DNA from: Paraburkholderia sp. BCC1885
GTDB taxonomy: Bacteria > Pseudomonadota > Gammaproteobacteria > Burkholderiales > Burkholderiaceae
Reading direction: 5' to 3'
Length of the DNA: 64,000 bases
Assembly: GCF_900996235.1 (NCBI RefSeq)
Contig: NZ_CAAJGM010000144.1
Span: forward strand, 62,001-126,000
The position numbers were made by a program, and so were the translations under genes. Position 1 is the first letter of the stretch, and each line of letters starts with the position of its first letter. Shown here one piece after another: positions 41,828-50,093 of this stretch. The notes below the pieces were generated by a model. It was given only the letters and a program-made list of their open reading frames with translations, ran no database searches and had not been told where the DNA came from.

Positions 41828-42980
41828 GCGGCGTCCCTGAATCGGTGGCGCGGGGTTGCGGCACGGCGACCGTATCGTCCACTTCGAGCGGCGATTGCAG
41901 ATCGCGTTCGTCCAATTCCCAAACAATCAGCCTGGGTGGTGTCTGAGCATAAGCCGGGCTCGCGAAATAGGCGCGCGCCGCGCCGCCGAACTTCGCGCCC
42001 TCGCGCGCAAAATTGCCTACCCCTGTTCCGAGCGCCAAGGCCAGTTGCGGCACGAAATCGGACGTCGTCGAATACGAAGTGCCGATCACGGCGATATTGG
42101 GCAAATCCGCATCGCCGAACAGATCGTCGGCCGACGATGCCGCCTGCGCCTCGTGGCTGTAGTCGCGGCTCGCGACGATCTCGGGCGTGGGTTGCCAGGT
42201 GAGCGGCAAATCATCGAGGCCGGCGAGGCGCACCAGATCGCCGGGGCGGCGCGCGGGCGGCTTGCTGGTGACGCGATAGCCGGGCTTGCTCGAACCCAGC
42301 GGGACGCCCATCGCGCGGATGCGTTGCGCCACGGCCTGGGCGGCGGCGCCCGCGCCATCCTGGGTCCAGTGCGTGTCGGTGCGGAAAAAGGCGTCGCCCG
42401 GCACGCCGTGCAGCGCCGGACTCAGATCCAGCACCGGCACGCCCGTGCCGCTCAGACGCGAGGTCCAGTCATGGAGGCGCGCGTTCAGCGAAGCGGGTCG
42501 ATCCAGACTGCAGAGACGTTGCGGCTCGCTGCGCGACTTGTCCGGCACCACCACAACCAGCAAGGCGACACCGTGACCGGCCAGTTCACGCTGCACGGCG
42601 GCGACCGTGGCCGCGCGCGTCGCCAGATGACGGTCGCCGTCGGCATAGACGTTCAGTTCGTCGCGCAGGAATAGCCAGCCGGGGCAGCCCTGCCGCACGC
42701 GTGGTCCCAGATCGTGCAGCGTCAGCCAGCCGAGCGCGCGTTGCGCGCGCGCCGCGTCGGCGGCAATCGGCATGTCTGCCATGCGGCTCGCGAGTTCCTT
42801 CGATACGGTCCCGTCCAGAATGCCCGCCCGGCTCACGGCATGCGGCAGCAGCGACCCGGTCGTGGACGCGAACCAGATATTGCCGATCAGCCCAGCGAAC
42901 AGGAAGCCCATCAGGATGACGGCGACAACCTTGCCGGCGGGCGTGGCGGGTAATTGAGGTAGCGGCTTGGGATCTTCCAT
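41805..42980 (-). CDS. wssI: WssI, AlgJ/AlgX-like SGNH O-acetyltransferase for cellulose
   Basis: The 391-residue protein has one N-terminal membrane anchor (VVAVILMGFLFAGLIGNIWF) and a periplasmic SGNH-type AlgX/AlgJ domain: Asp202 and His204 in TDTHW and the nucleophile Ser302 in GTSYS. It transfers acetyl groups, received from the MBOAT protein WssH, onto the nascent polysaccharide. I start it at ATG 42980, five bases after the wssH stop, which implies translational coupling; a longer upstream frame runs antiparallel-rich through wssH and is rejected. Confidence 0.85.
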   Translation of the reverse strand: MEDPKPLPQLPATPAGKVVAVILMGFLFAGLIGNIWFASTTGSLLPHAVSRAGILDGTVSKELASRMADMPIAADAARAQRALGWLTLHDLGPRVRQGCPGWLFLRDELNVYADGDRHLATRAATVAAVQRELAGHGVALLVVVVPDKSRSEPQRLCSLDRPASLNARLHDWTSRLSGTGVPVLDLSPALHGVPGDAFFRTDTHWTQDGAGAAAQAVAQRIRAMGVPLGSSKPGYRVTSKPPARRPGDLVRLAGLDDLPLTWQPTPEIVASRDYSHEAQAASSADDLFGDADLPNIAVIGTSYSTTSDFVPQLALALGTGVGNFAREGAKFGGAARAYFASPAYAQTPPRLIVWELDERDLQSPLEVDDTVAVPQPRATDSGTPHVESSTL

Positions 42981-42985
42981 GGGCG

Positions 42986-44395
42986 TCAGAACTGGAAGTA
43001 AAGGAAAGGCACCGCGCCGCGCGCGACGATCAGCCCGAACGACAACAGAAAGCCCGCCAGCGGCCACACCGCCTGCCACAACTGACGCAGGCGCGTGTCG
43101 GGAAGACTGTCCCAACGGGACTGCCACAGCGGCAACACCACACAGACGACACCCAGCCCGGCCGCCAGCGCATGCATCGGACGCAGCAGCACGCTTAACG
43201 TCTCGCTCAAGCCGATGCCGTTCAGGCCGAACTGGCCGCGATACATCGCCACGGCCGCGTGAAAGCCGAGCGCGCGAAACAGTGTCCACGCAAGCATGAC
43301 GAAAAGCAGCGTCAATACGTGCGATAACCACGACGGCACGGCCGGCAGCGCGAAACGGCGCCACAGACGCGCCACCATCAGCGCCGCGCCATGCGCGATG
43401 CCCCACAACAGGAAGTTCCAGCTATCACCACCATGCCACAGGCCGGCGATGGCCATGGTCAACAGCAGGTTGCGGCAGGCTTTCCACTCGCCGTGACGGT
43501 TGCCGCCCAACGGGATGTACAGATAGTCGCGTATCCAGCTCGACAACGACAGATGCCAACGCCGCCAGAAATCCTGGATGCTGCTGGCGAGATACGGATG
43601 GTTGAAGTTCTCGGGAAAGCGAAAGCCCAGCATCTGCCCCAGGCCGATCGCCATGGCGCTATAACCCGCGAAATCGAAGAATAGCTGTAGCGTGTAAAAG
43701 CCGCAGCCCAGCCAGGCATCGGCCAAAGTGGGCGCGTGCAGCGAGAAGATCGCATCGACCACGGGCGAGAGCGTATCGGCTACCAGCACCTTCATGCTCA
43801 TGCCCACCATCAGCCGCCGCGCGCCGGCGGTGAAGCCGTCCCAGCCGACCTCGCGCGACACCAGTTCGCGCCTGACCCAGGCGTAGCGAATGATAGGCCC
43901 GGCGATCAGGTGTACGAACATTCCCTGATAGGCGCCATAACGGATCATGCTGCGATCGGCCGGCACCGTGCCGCGCTGCACGTCGATCAGATAGGAGATC
44001 GATTGCAGCACGATGAACGACAGCCCGATCGGCAGCGCGACATGCCGCCAGGGGATCGGCCCCGCATGACCCAGCGTCAGCACGCTGTCGAGACTTTCGA
44101 TCACGATGTTGGCGTACTTGTACCAGCACAAGGTCAGGACGTTGACGACGATAAAAAACGCCAGCCATGCGCCGCGCGCGCGCCGCTCCCGCGCCCTGTC
44201 GATGACGATGCCGCCGAGCCAGCCCCAGAAGGTCAGCGCGATGAACAGCAGCAGAAACACCGGGCTCCACCAGCCATAGAAAAACCAGCTGCAAAACAGC
44301 AGCACGCCATTACGCCAGCGCGCGGGCGACGCGACATAAATCGCGAGGAAGGCCGGCAGAAACAGCGTCAGGAATTCCAGGGACGCGAAAACCAT
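42986..44395 (-). CDS. wssH: WssH, AlgI-like MBOAT acetyltransferase
   Basis: The 469-residue polytopic protein is an MBOAT of the AlgI/DltB kind: LFCSWFFYGWWSP, YTLQLFFDFAGYSAMAIGLG, FPENFNHPYLASSIQDFWRRWH and the active-site His in AGLWHGGDSWNF. It carries acetyl groups across the inner membrane for polymer acetylation. In Pseudomonas fluorescens SBW25 the wssF-I genes acetylate cellulose; the neighbouring bcs genes make that function the best reading here. Confidence 0.92.
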   Translation of the reverse strand: MVFASLEFLTLFLPAFLAIYVASPARWRNGVLLFCSWFFYGWWSPVFLLLFIALTFWGWLGGIVIDRARERRARGAWLAFFIVVNVLTLCWYKYANIVIESLDSVLTLGHAGPIPWRHVALPIGLSFIVLQSISYLIDVQRGTVPADRSMIRYGAYQGMFVHLIAGPIIRYAWVRRELVSREVGWDGFTAGARRLMVGMSMKVLVADTLSPVVDAIFSLHAPTLADAWLGCGFYTLQLFFDFAGYSAMAIGLGQMLGFRFPENFNHPYLASSIQDFWRRWHLSLSSWIRDYLYIPLGGNRHGEWKACRNLLLTMAIAGLWHGGDSWNFLLWGIAHGAALMVARLWRRFALPAVPSWLSHVLTLLFVMLAWTLFRALGFHAAVAMYRGQFGLNGIGLSETLSVLLRPMHALAAGLGVVCVVLPLWQSRWDSLPDTRLRQLWQAVWPLAGFLLSFGLIVARGAVPFLYFQF

Positions 44396-44549
44396 GCATC
44401 GTTCTCAGTCGAAAGAGAGGGCTGGGCCGACGCGCCATCGCCAAACACAGCGAACCCTGCGCCGTCTCCCGCCGCAACGGGACGACCAGACGGAGACTGC
44501 CGGGTTCGACGATGCGCCGCGTCGTCTCAAGGAAGCTGCGCCAAGGCGC

Positions 44550-45242
44550 TCAGTGGCTCACCGCGTCGTTCGCAAAGAAGATGCGCGAGTGCGCGCCAGC
44601 CGGCACCAGCATCACCGTATAGCGCTGCCCCGCCACCAGCGTGCCCAGACTCAGCGGTTGCCCCACCGGCTGACCGCCGCAGGCCAGTTGCACCGACAGC
44701 GAAACCGGATTGACCTGCCGCCGTTTGGCTTGCCCCACCGCCACGCCGTCGAGCAGCACGATGTCGCGGCCCGGCACTTTCAGGGTCGGCGCAGCGCACC
44801 CGGCATCGAGGTTATAGAACGCCACCGAGGCCTTGAGCGCGTTGAAATCGTCCGGCTTTTCGCGCACCGTCACGGTATGCAGTCCGCCTTTATCCATGCC
44901 GTCGAGCGCCACGATGCTGACGAACTCACCGGGCTGCGCCGTCGCCGACACCTCCTGGCGCGCGCTGCCGGCACTCAGCGTGCCGGCCACCGGCTTGCCC
45001 GCGGCGATCGGAAAAAAGTGGCTCGACGGGTTCGCGGCATCGAGCGACAGACGCGCGTTCGAGCCGGCCGCGGTGACGTCGAGCGGGTGCGAGCCGCCAT
45101 CGACGAAACGCACGAACGACGAATCCTGCGCCGGTCCGGTCGGATACAGCGGAATGTCAGCGGCCGTGGCCATCTGCGTGGAAAGCCCGAGACCGGACAG
45201 CGCAAGCCCGGACCACAACAGGCGGGAAAGGACATTGTTCAT
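44550..45242 (-). CDS. wssG: WssG, AlgF-like periplasmic acetylation protein
   Basis: The 230-residue protein has a signal peptide (LLWSGLALSGLGLSTQMATA, cleaved before ADIPLYP) and then an AlgF-like domain: IPLYPTGPAQDSSFVRFVD and later VAFYNLDAGCAAPTL. AlgF works with AlgI/AlgJ in alginate acetylation; WssG is the cellulose counterpart. Start ATG 45242 is inferred from the signal peptide. A 154-bp gap without visible signals separates it from wssH. Confidence 0.82.
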   Translation of the reverse strand: MNNVLSRLLWSGLALSGLGLSTQMATAADIPLYPTGPAQDSSFVRFVDGGSHPLDVTAAGSNARLSLDAANPSSHFFPIAAGKPVAGTLSAGSARQEVSATAQPGEFVSIVALDGMDKGGLHTVTVREKPDDFNALKASVAFYNLDAGCAAPTLKVPGRDIVLLDGVAVGQAKRRQVNPVSLSVQLACGGQPVGQPLSLGTLVAGQRYTVMLVPAGAHSRIFFANDAVSH

Positions 45243-45297
45243 TCTTTTTCTCAAACTCTGGAAACCAGGACCTGGCGGGAGCACGCGGCTGTGCGCC

Positions 45298-45948
45298 TCA
45301 CTTCTGCGGAACGACGGGCAGCTTGACCAGCGCCTTCATGATGTCGGTGCCCCAGTACTTGTAACCCGTCGTCGTCAAATGCTGACCGTCGACCGTCGCC
45401 CATTCGCCCGGCTTCGAGAACGTGGTCGAGTCGATGTACTGACACGGCGCGACATTGGTGGCAAGGAACGACGACAGCTGCTTCACGCGGGCGAAGCTCT
45501 TCTGGTACTTGCCGCCTTCCGTGCCCCACACCGGCCCCACCCACACGCACGCCGTCTTGCTGGCGGCGAGGTCTTGCGTGAGCGCGGTGACCTGCTGCCA
45601 GGCCCAGGCCTTCGGGAAATCGTCCTTGCCATAGCCGCCGATCGTGTCGCCCTCGACGATGATGACGAGGTTGGCCTTGTTGGCAGCGATCAACTGATCG
45701 ACGGGTTGGGTCTTGGCGTTGTGGTCGATCACGAGGGGCGCCTTGCCGTTACGCTCGGCGCCGCCGCACGTGCCCGGCACGGACTTCACCCAGTCGCCCG
45801 GAATGCTGCCGCAGACGCTGTAGGTATGCACCTGGGCGCCGGCAGCGATCATCTGGTCCTGCAGCGTGTCGATGAGATAACCGGGTTCGCTCAGATGGCT
45901 ATCGCCAATCATGAGAATGCTGAGACCAGCAAGAACGGAAACAAGCAT
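45298..45948 (-). CDS. wssF: WssF-like SGNH hydrolase/acetylation protein
   Basis: The 216-residue protein has an SGNH pattern: ILMIGDSHLSEPG near residues 11-23 supplies the block I serine, and DGQHLTTTGYKYWG near the C-terminus supplies the Asp/His. The short hydrophobic N-terminus (VSVLAGLSILMI) may anchor it or act as signal. Position directly after bcsC and before wssG is that of wssF, whose exact role in cellulose acetylation is unclear. Start ATG 45948 has AGGAG upstream. Confidence 0.75.
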   Translation of the reverse strand: MLVSVLAGLSILMIGDSHLSEPGYLIDTLQDQMIAAGAQVHTYSVCGSIPGDWVKSVPGTCGGAERNGKAPLVIDHNAKTQPVDQLIAANKANLVIIVEGDTIGGYGKDDFPKAWAWQQVTALTQDLAASKTACVWVGPVWGTEGGKYQKSFARVKQLSSFLATNVAPCQYIDSTTFSKPGEWATVDGQHLTTTGYKYWGTDIMKALVKLPVVPQK

Positions 45949-46000
45949 GACTCTTTGACTCCTGAAAAATAAACACTGTCCGATCGATCAGCGTGACGGC

Positions 46001-49000
46001 TTACTGATCGTTGTAATGCGACTGATAAGGGATGACCGGCATATCCAGCGCCTTGGTCTGCGGCGCCAGCGTATAGCGCAGATACAGGCCCGCCGCCCAC
46101 TGCCGATAGCTGGACGAGTTGTTGGCGCCGACCGAAGCGCCCCCGGTCAGATGCTTCGTGAAGCGGTATTCGGCCGTGGCCAGCAGGTTATAGCCCACGC
46201 TGGTCGACGACTGACCCGGATGAACCGCGCCGTCGGCGAGACCAATGCCCGACGCCGCCGAGACGGCCGCGGCCTGCAACGCGCTGTCGGTCGGGAAATA
46301 CGGCGCGCCGGACTGGTGGTAGTACTGCACGCCGACGGCGCCCTGCAGCTTGTAGGTCCAGCGGTCCGAGCGCTGCGCCCACGTGAGCGGCAGATTAAAC
46401 GCGTAGAAACGCTGCGGACTGAAATAGCCGCCGTTGCCGTAGGTGAAGTTGTTCTCGTTGTGTTCGTAGAACATGCCGCTCAGGTTCAGGCCCGCGGTCA
46501 GCATGCTGTCGCTGGTGCGATGCAGATACCAGTACGTTCCCGCGCCAAGCTCGGCGCCGAGATTCGACTGCACGTTATGACCGTCGAGATATTTGCCGGA
46601 ACCGTAGCCGTAGACGCCGTAATCCTGATTGTCGAGACCGATCGCGCCATGCACGCCGGTCGCCGTCACGCCGCCCCAGCTCAGGCCGGAACGCGGATCG
46701 GCGGAGCCGGCGAACGAGGTGATGCTGTCCATCACCGCGCGGCGCGACGCACCGACGTTGAACCAGCTGCCGTCGCTGGCGTCGATGGTGTTCCTGAACG
46801 TCACCCCGCCGACGACGTTGTCGTACCTGAAGCCCAGCGGCGTGCTGCCGATGTCGGCCATCCAGTTGCCGAGCGCGTAGCCGAAACCGAGACCCACGCC
46901 GTAAGCGGTCTGTTTGCCCAATGTCGCGACCCGGCCGGCCTCCTGCGCCCGCGTGGCAGCCGGGCCGCCGCCGAACTGGCTGGCGCTGTAGACGTCGGTG
47001 CCGAGCGTGCCGCCTTCGAGCTCGACCGGCGTGACACGGATGGAGAGCTTGCCGTTGTCGAGCGGCACCACACCCTCCAGCGGTTCCTGCACGCTCGTCA
47101 ACTGCCCGGCGCCGGGTGCCGCGTTGTTCGACGACACGAACAGGCCGCCCACGACTTCCGGCGACCGCTGCGCGCGCAGATCGCGAAGCTCGCTGCGCAT
47201 TTCCTCGAGCGACGGCGAACCGTCCTGAGGCTCGCTCGTCGCGACCGTGTCTTGCGGCGCCTGCGCCGGGCCGCCGAGCGGCGTGCCCGCCACGGTCGGG
47301 AGACCGGATGCCGCGTTGGACGGCGAATGGTCGGCGGCAAATCTGGATGTCGAGGTCGAACCTGAAGCACCGGCGGCAGCGGCCGTCGCAGTCGCAGTCG
47401 CAACCAGAGCCGGAGCCGCGGAGGAGCCGAAAGCCGCGCCGTCGCCCGCTAGCGCGCCATCCGAGGTGGCGGCTTGTGCAGCGAAAGTATCGGCAGCAGG
47501 CGGCCGGCTATTGCGGGCGAGACGCCGGCGCGCAGCGTCGTCGTGAACAAACGGATTGCCCGCCACGTGGGTATCCTGCGCCTGCACGCCGAGCCGCTTT
47601 TCCTTGGCGGCAATCGCCGCTTCCAGCAGCGGCTGCGCCTCGCGGGTCTTGCCCTGCATGACGTAGATGCGCGCGGCCCCTGCCAGCACGTCGGGATCGT
47701 TGGGGGCCTGGGCGACGGCCTGCTTCAATGCCGCGTCCGCCACGCTGTTTTTGCCGGCCTGCACCGCCGCCAACGCCACGCCCAGTTGCAGACCTGGATT
47801 GCCGGGGTCGTTGGCGAGCGCCTTCTGGTAATAGATCAGCGCCTCGTCATACTTGTCGTCGGCGGCGTACATGCGCGCCAGCGCCGCCGTGGCGAGGCTG
47901 TCGTTGGGCCGCCTGGCGAGAATCGGCGCCAGCGTGTCGTAGGCCAGCGCGAGGTCGCCTTGCTGACGCTGCTGGTCGGCGAGCCGCACGGTGTAGAGAT
48001 AGTTCAGATCGTCGAGTTGCTGGCGCTGATCGGCGGTCAGTGTCTCGCCGTGCAACTCGCGCATCGCGTTGCCGGCCTGGACGTTCTGGCCGGTCTTGAG
48101 CAACAGGCCCAGATAGGCCAGTTGTACATCGGGGCCGGCGCCCTTCGGACCGTTCGGCATCAGCCCATGCATGAGGCTCATGGCGCGCGGCGTATTGCCG
48201 GCGTCGACATAAGCCTGCGCCAGCGCGCCCACCTTCGCCGGATCTTGACCCGCCGCCGGTTCGAGCCTCGCCAGCATGTTGCGCGCGTCGTCCAGATTAC
48301 CTTCGAGCGCCAGTTGCGACGCCTGCTTCACCGCTACCTGAAAATCGATCTGCTGCGCCGTCGCCACCATGTTCGGCGTGCGCGAGGCGCTGGGGATGCG
48401 CGTCATCGTGTCCTGAGCGCGGGTCCAGTCGCCCATCTGCATGGCCAGCAGGGCGCTCGCATAAAGCGCCTCGGGATTGTCCGGATTGGTGACGAGCAGG
48501 CCGTCGACGAGCTGCCGCGCCTCGTCCGCGTGTCCCTGCTTCAGGTCGTAGCGTGCGAGCTCCAGACGAATCCACGGGTTGTCGGGCGAGAGCCGCTGGG
48601 CGTCTTCGAGGATGTGCCGGGCCGCGGCCAGATCGCCGCGCTGCGCAGCGGCATCGGCTCGGCCGGCGGCGACCGTGGCGCGCAACCGGTCGAGGCCGCC
48701 GATGCCGGCCTTCTGCTCGGCCGACATGCCGTCGATCCACTTCTGCGCCTCATCGGCCCGTCCGGTCTGCGCGAGGATCTCGACGAGACCGCTCACCGCC
48801 TCGCGATTATTCGGACTCGTGGCCAAGACATCGCGATACAGCTTTTCGGCGCGCGTCAGATCGCCCTGCGCCGCATACAGGCGCGCCGACGCATCGCGGC
48901 CGCCCGGCTCGGCGGGATCCAGCCGCAGCGCCTGATCGAGTTCGCGGCGCGCGGCGGCGAAGTCGCCGACGTTCTGCGCGCCCTCGGCCTGGTTCACCAG

Positions 49001-50080
49001 CAGCCAGTAGCGCGCGGATTGCAGTGCCTTGGCCCAGTTGGCGCCCGCGCCTGGACGCGCTACCGCCCGCGCCAGCAGCGTCTGCGCCTGCGCCAGATCG
49101 CCCTGCTGCATGCGCACGAGGCCGAGCCCGCCCAGCGCGTCGGTGTTGTCGGGTTTGTCGCGCAACACGTCGGTGAAGGACTGCTCGGCGGTGGTGATGT
49201 CGCCCGCCTTGAACGCCGCGAAACCGCGTGTCAGGCGCGGATCCACCACCGGACCGGGTGTCGCCAGCGGACGCGGCGCCGTCATCTGATGACGTATTTC
49301 GTCATCGTCGGGATGCAGCTTCAGATAGTCTTCGAACCACGCGCGGTTTTTCGGCGTGGGCGTGACCCAGGTCAGCACGTTGCGCCAGACTTCCGTCGCT
49401 TCGCCGCCGACGTCAGGACGCGCCGCCAGCTTTTCCAGAATCGCGATGCCGGCCCCGCGCTGCTGTTCGTCGCGCACCATGTGCTGGGCGAGCGGCAACA
49501 GGGTGTTCGGATCGTTGGGCGTCTCGGCGTTCAGGCGGCCAAGCCCCTGGATGGCCTGATCGATGCCACCGTTGGTATAGCCGAGATAGCTGTAATACTC
49601 CCGCGCCACGCTGCCCTGCGGCGCTTTCCCGCCCAACGCCTTGTTGTATTCCGCCATCGCGGCCGACAGCGCGGCCTGATCGTTCTGGTTGACGGCGTCC
49701 TGCGCCATCTGACGCGCCCTGGCGAGCGTGGACTTGCCCGGCTCGACCGCGAGGCGCACGGTCTGTTCGAGCAAGGGCACGAAGCGGCTGTCCGGCGCGG
49801 CCGCCCGCAGCTTGCCCAGATAGTCGTTCGCCGCCGCGAACTGCTGCCGGCCGACCGCGATCATGCCCATGCCATAGAGCGCCTCGGGCTGCTTCGGATC
49901 GGTCAGCAGCAGCTTCGACCAGGACTGCGCGGCCAGATCGGGCTTGTCATGCGCCTGCCAGTAGCGGCCCTGTTCCAGCAGCATGTTGGACGTCGCCTCC
50001 TGCGCCCATCCCGGGTGGCCCACGGTGGCGACCATCAGTCCGATAATCCATGCCCGGTTGCGGCTGCGGCTGACTAACAT
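46001..50080 (-). CDS. bcsC: Cellulose synthase outer-membrane export protein BcsC
   Basis: The 1359-residue protein has a signal peptide (ending GHPGWAQEA), a long array of TPR-type helices (about 30-840) and a C-terminal outer-membrane beta-barrel (about 1000-1359), as in BcsC, which guides cellulose across the periplasm and outer membrane. Between the two is a low-complexity Ala/Ser/Thr/Pro linker (about 850-960). Start ATG 50080 has AGGGAAAG upstream and lies 13 bp after the bcsB stop; the frame continues into bcsB but without a signal peptide. Confidence 0.92.
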   Translation of the reverse strand: MLVSRSRNRAWIIGLMVATVGHPGWAQEATSNMLLEQGRYWQAHDKPDLAAQSWSKLLLTDPKQPEALYGMGMIAVGRQQFAAANDYLGKLRAAAPDSRFVPLLEQTVRLAVEPGKSTLARARQMAQDAVNQNDQAALSAAMAEYNKALGGKAPQGSVAREYYSYLGYTNGGIDQAIQGLGRLNAETPNDPNTLLPLAQHMVRDEQQRGAGIAILEKLAARPDVGGEATEVWRNVLTWVTPTPKNRAWFEDYLKLHPDDDEIRHQMTAPRPLATPGPVVDPRLTRGFAAFKAGDITTAEQSFTDVLRDKPDNTDALGGLGLVRMQQGDLAQAQTLLARAVARPGAGANWAKALQSARYWLLVNQAEGAQNVGDFAAARRELDQALRLDPAEPGGRDASARLYAAQGDLTRAEKLYRDVLATSPNNREAVSGLVEILAQTGRADEAQKWIDGMSAEQKAGIGGLDRLRATVAAGRADAAAQRGDLAAARHILEDAQRLSPDNPWIRLELARYDLKQGHADEARQLVDGLLVTNPDNPEALYASALLAMQMGDWTRAQDTMTRIPSASRTPNMVATAQQIDFQVAVKQASQLALEGNLDDARNMLARLEPAAGQDPAKVGALAQAYVDAGNTPRAMSLMHGLMPNGPKGAGPDVQLAYLGLLLKTGQNVQAGNAMRELHGETLTADQRQQLDDLNYLYTVRLADQQRQQGDLALAYDTLAPILARRPNDSLATAALARMYAADDKYDEALIYYQKALANDPGNPGLQLGVALAAVQAGKNSVADAALKQAVAQAPNDPDVLAGAARIYVMQGKTREAQPLLEAAIAAKEKRLGVQAQDTHVAGNPFVHDDAARRRLARNSRPPAADTFAAQAATSDGALAGDGAAFGSSAAPALVATATATAAAAGASGSTSTSRFAADHSPSNAASGLPTVAGTPLGGPAQAPQDTVATSEPQDGSPSLEEMRSELRDLRAQRSPEVVGGLFVSSNNAAPGAGQLTSVQEPLEGVVPLDNGKLSIRVTPVELEGGTLGTDVYSASQFGGGPAATRAQEAGRVATLGKQTAYGVGLGFGYALGNWMADIGSTPLGFRYDNVVGGVTFRNTIDASDGSWFNVGASRRAVMDSITSFAGSADPRSGLSWGGVTATGVHGAIGLDNQDYGVYGYGSGKYLDGHNVQSNLGAELGAGTYWYLHRTSDSMLTAGLNLSGMFYEHNENNFTYGNGGYFSPQRFYAFNLPLTWAQRSDRWTYKLQGAVGVQYYHQSGAPYFPTDSALQAAAVSAASGIGLADGAVHPGQSSTSVGYNLLATAEYRFTKHLTGGASVGANNSSSYRQWAAGLYLRYTLAPQTKALDMPVIPYQSHYNDQ

Positions 50081-50093
50081 GAACTTTCCCTGA

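Noticed and set aside
47474..50077. An 867-codon plus-strand frame opposite bcsC
   Set aside because: No domain or motif; it mirrors the TPR array of bcsC.
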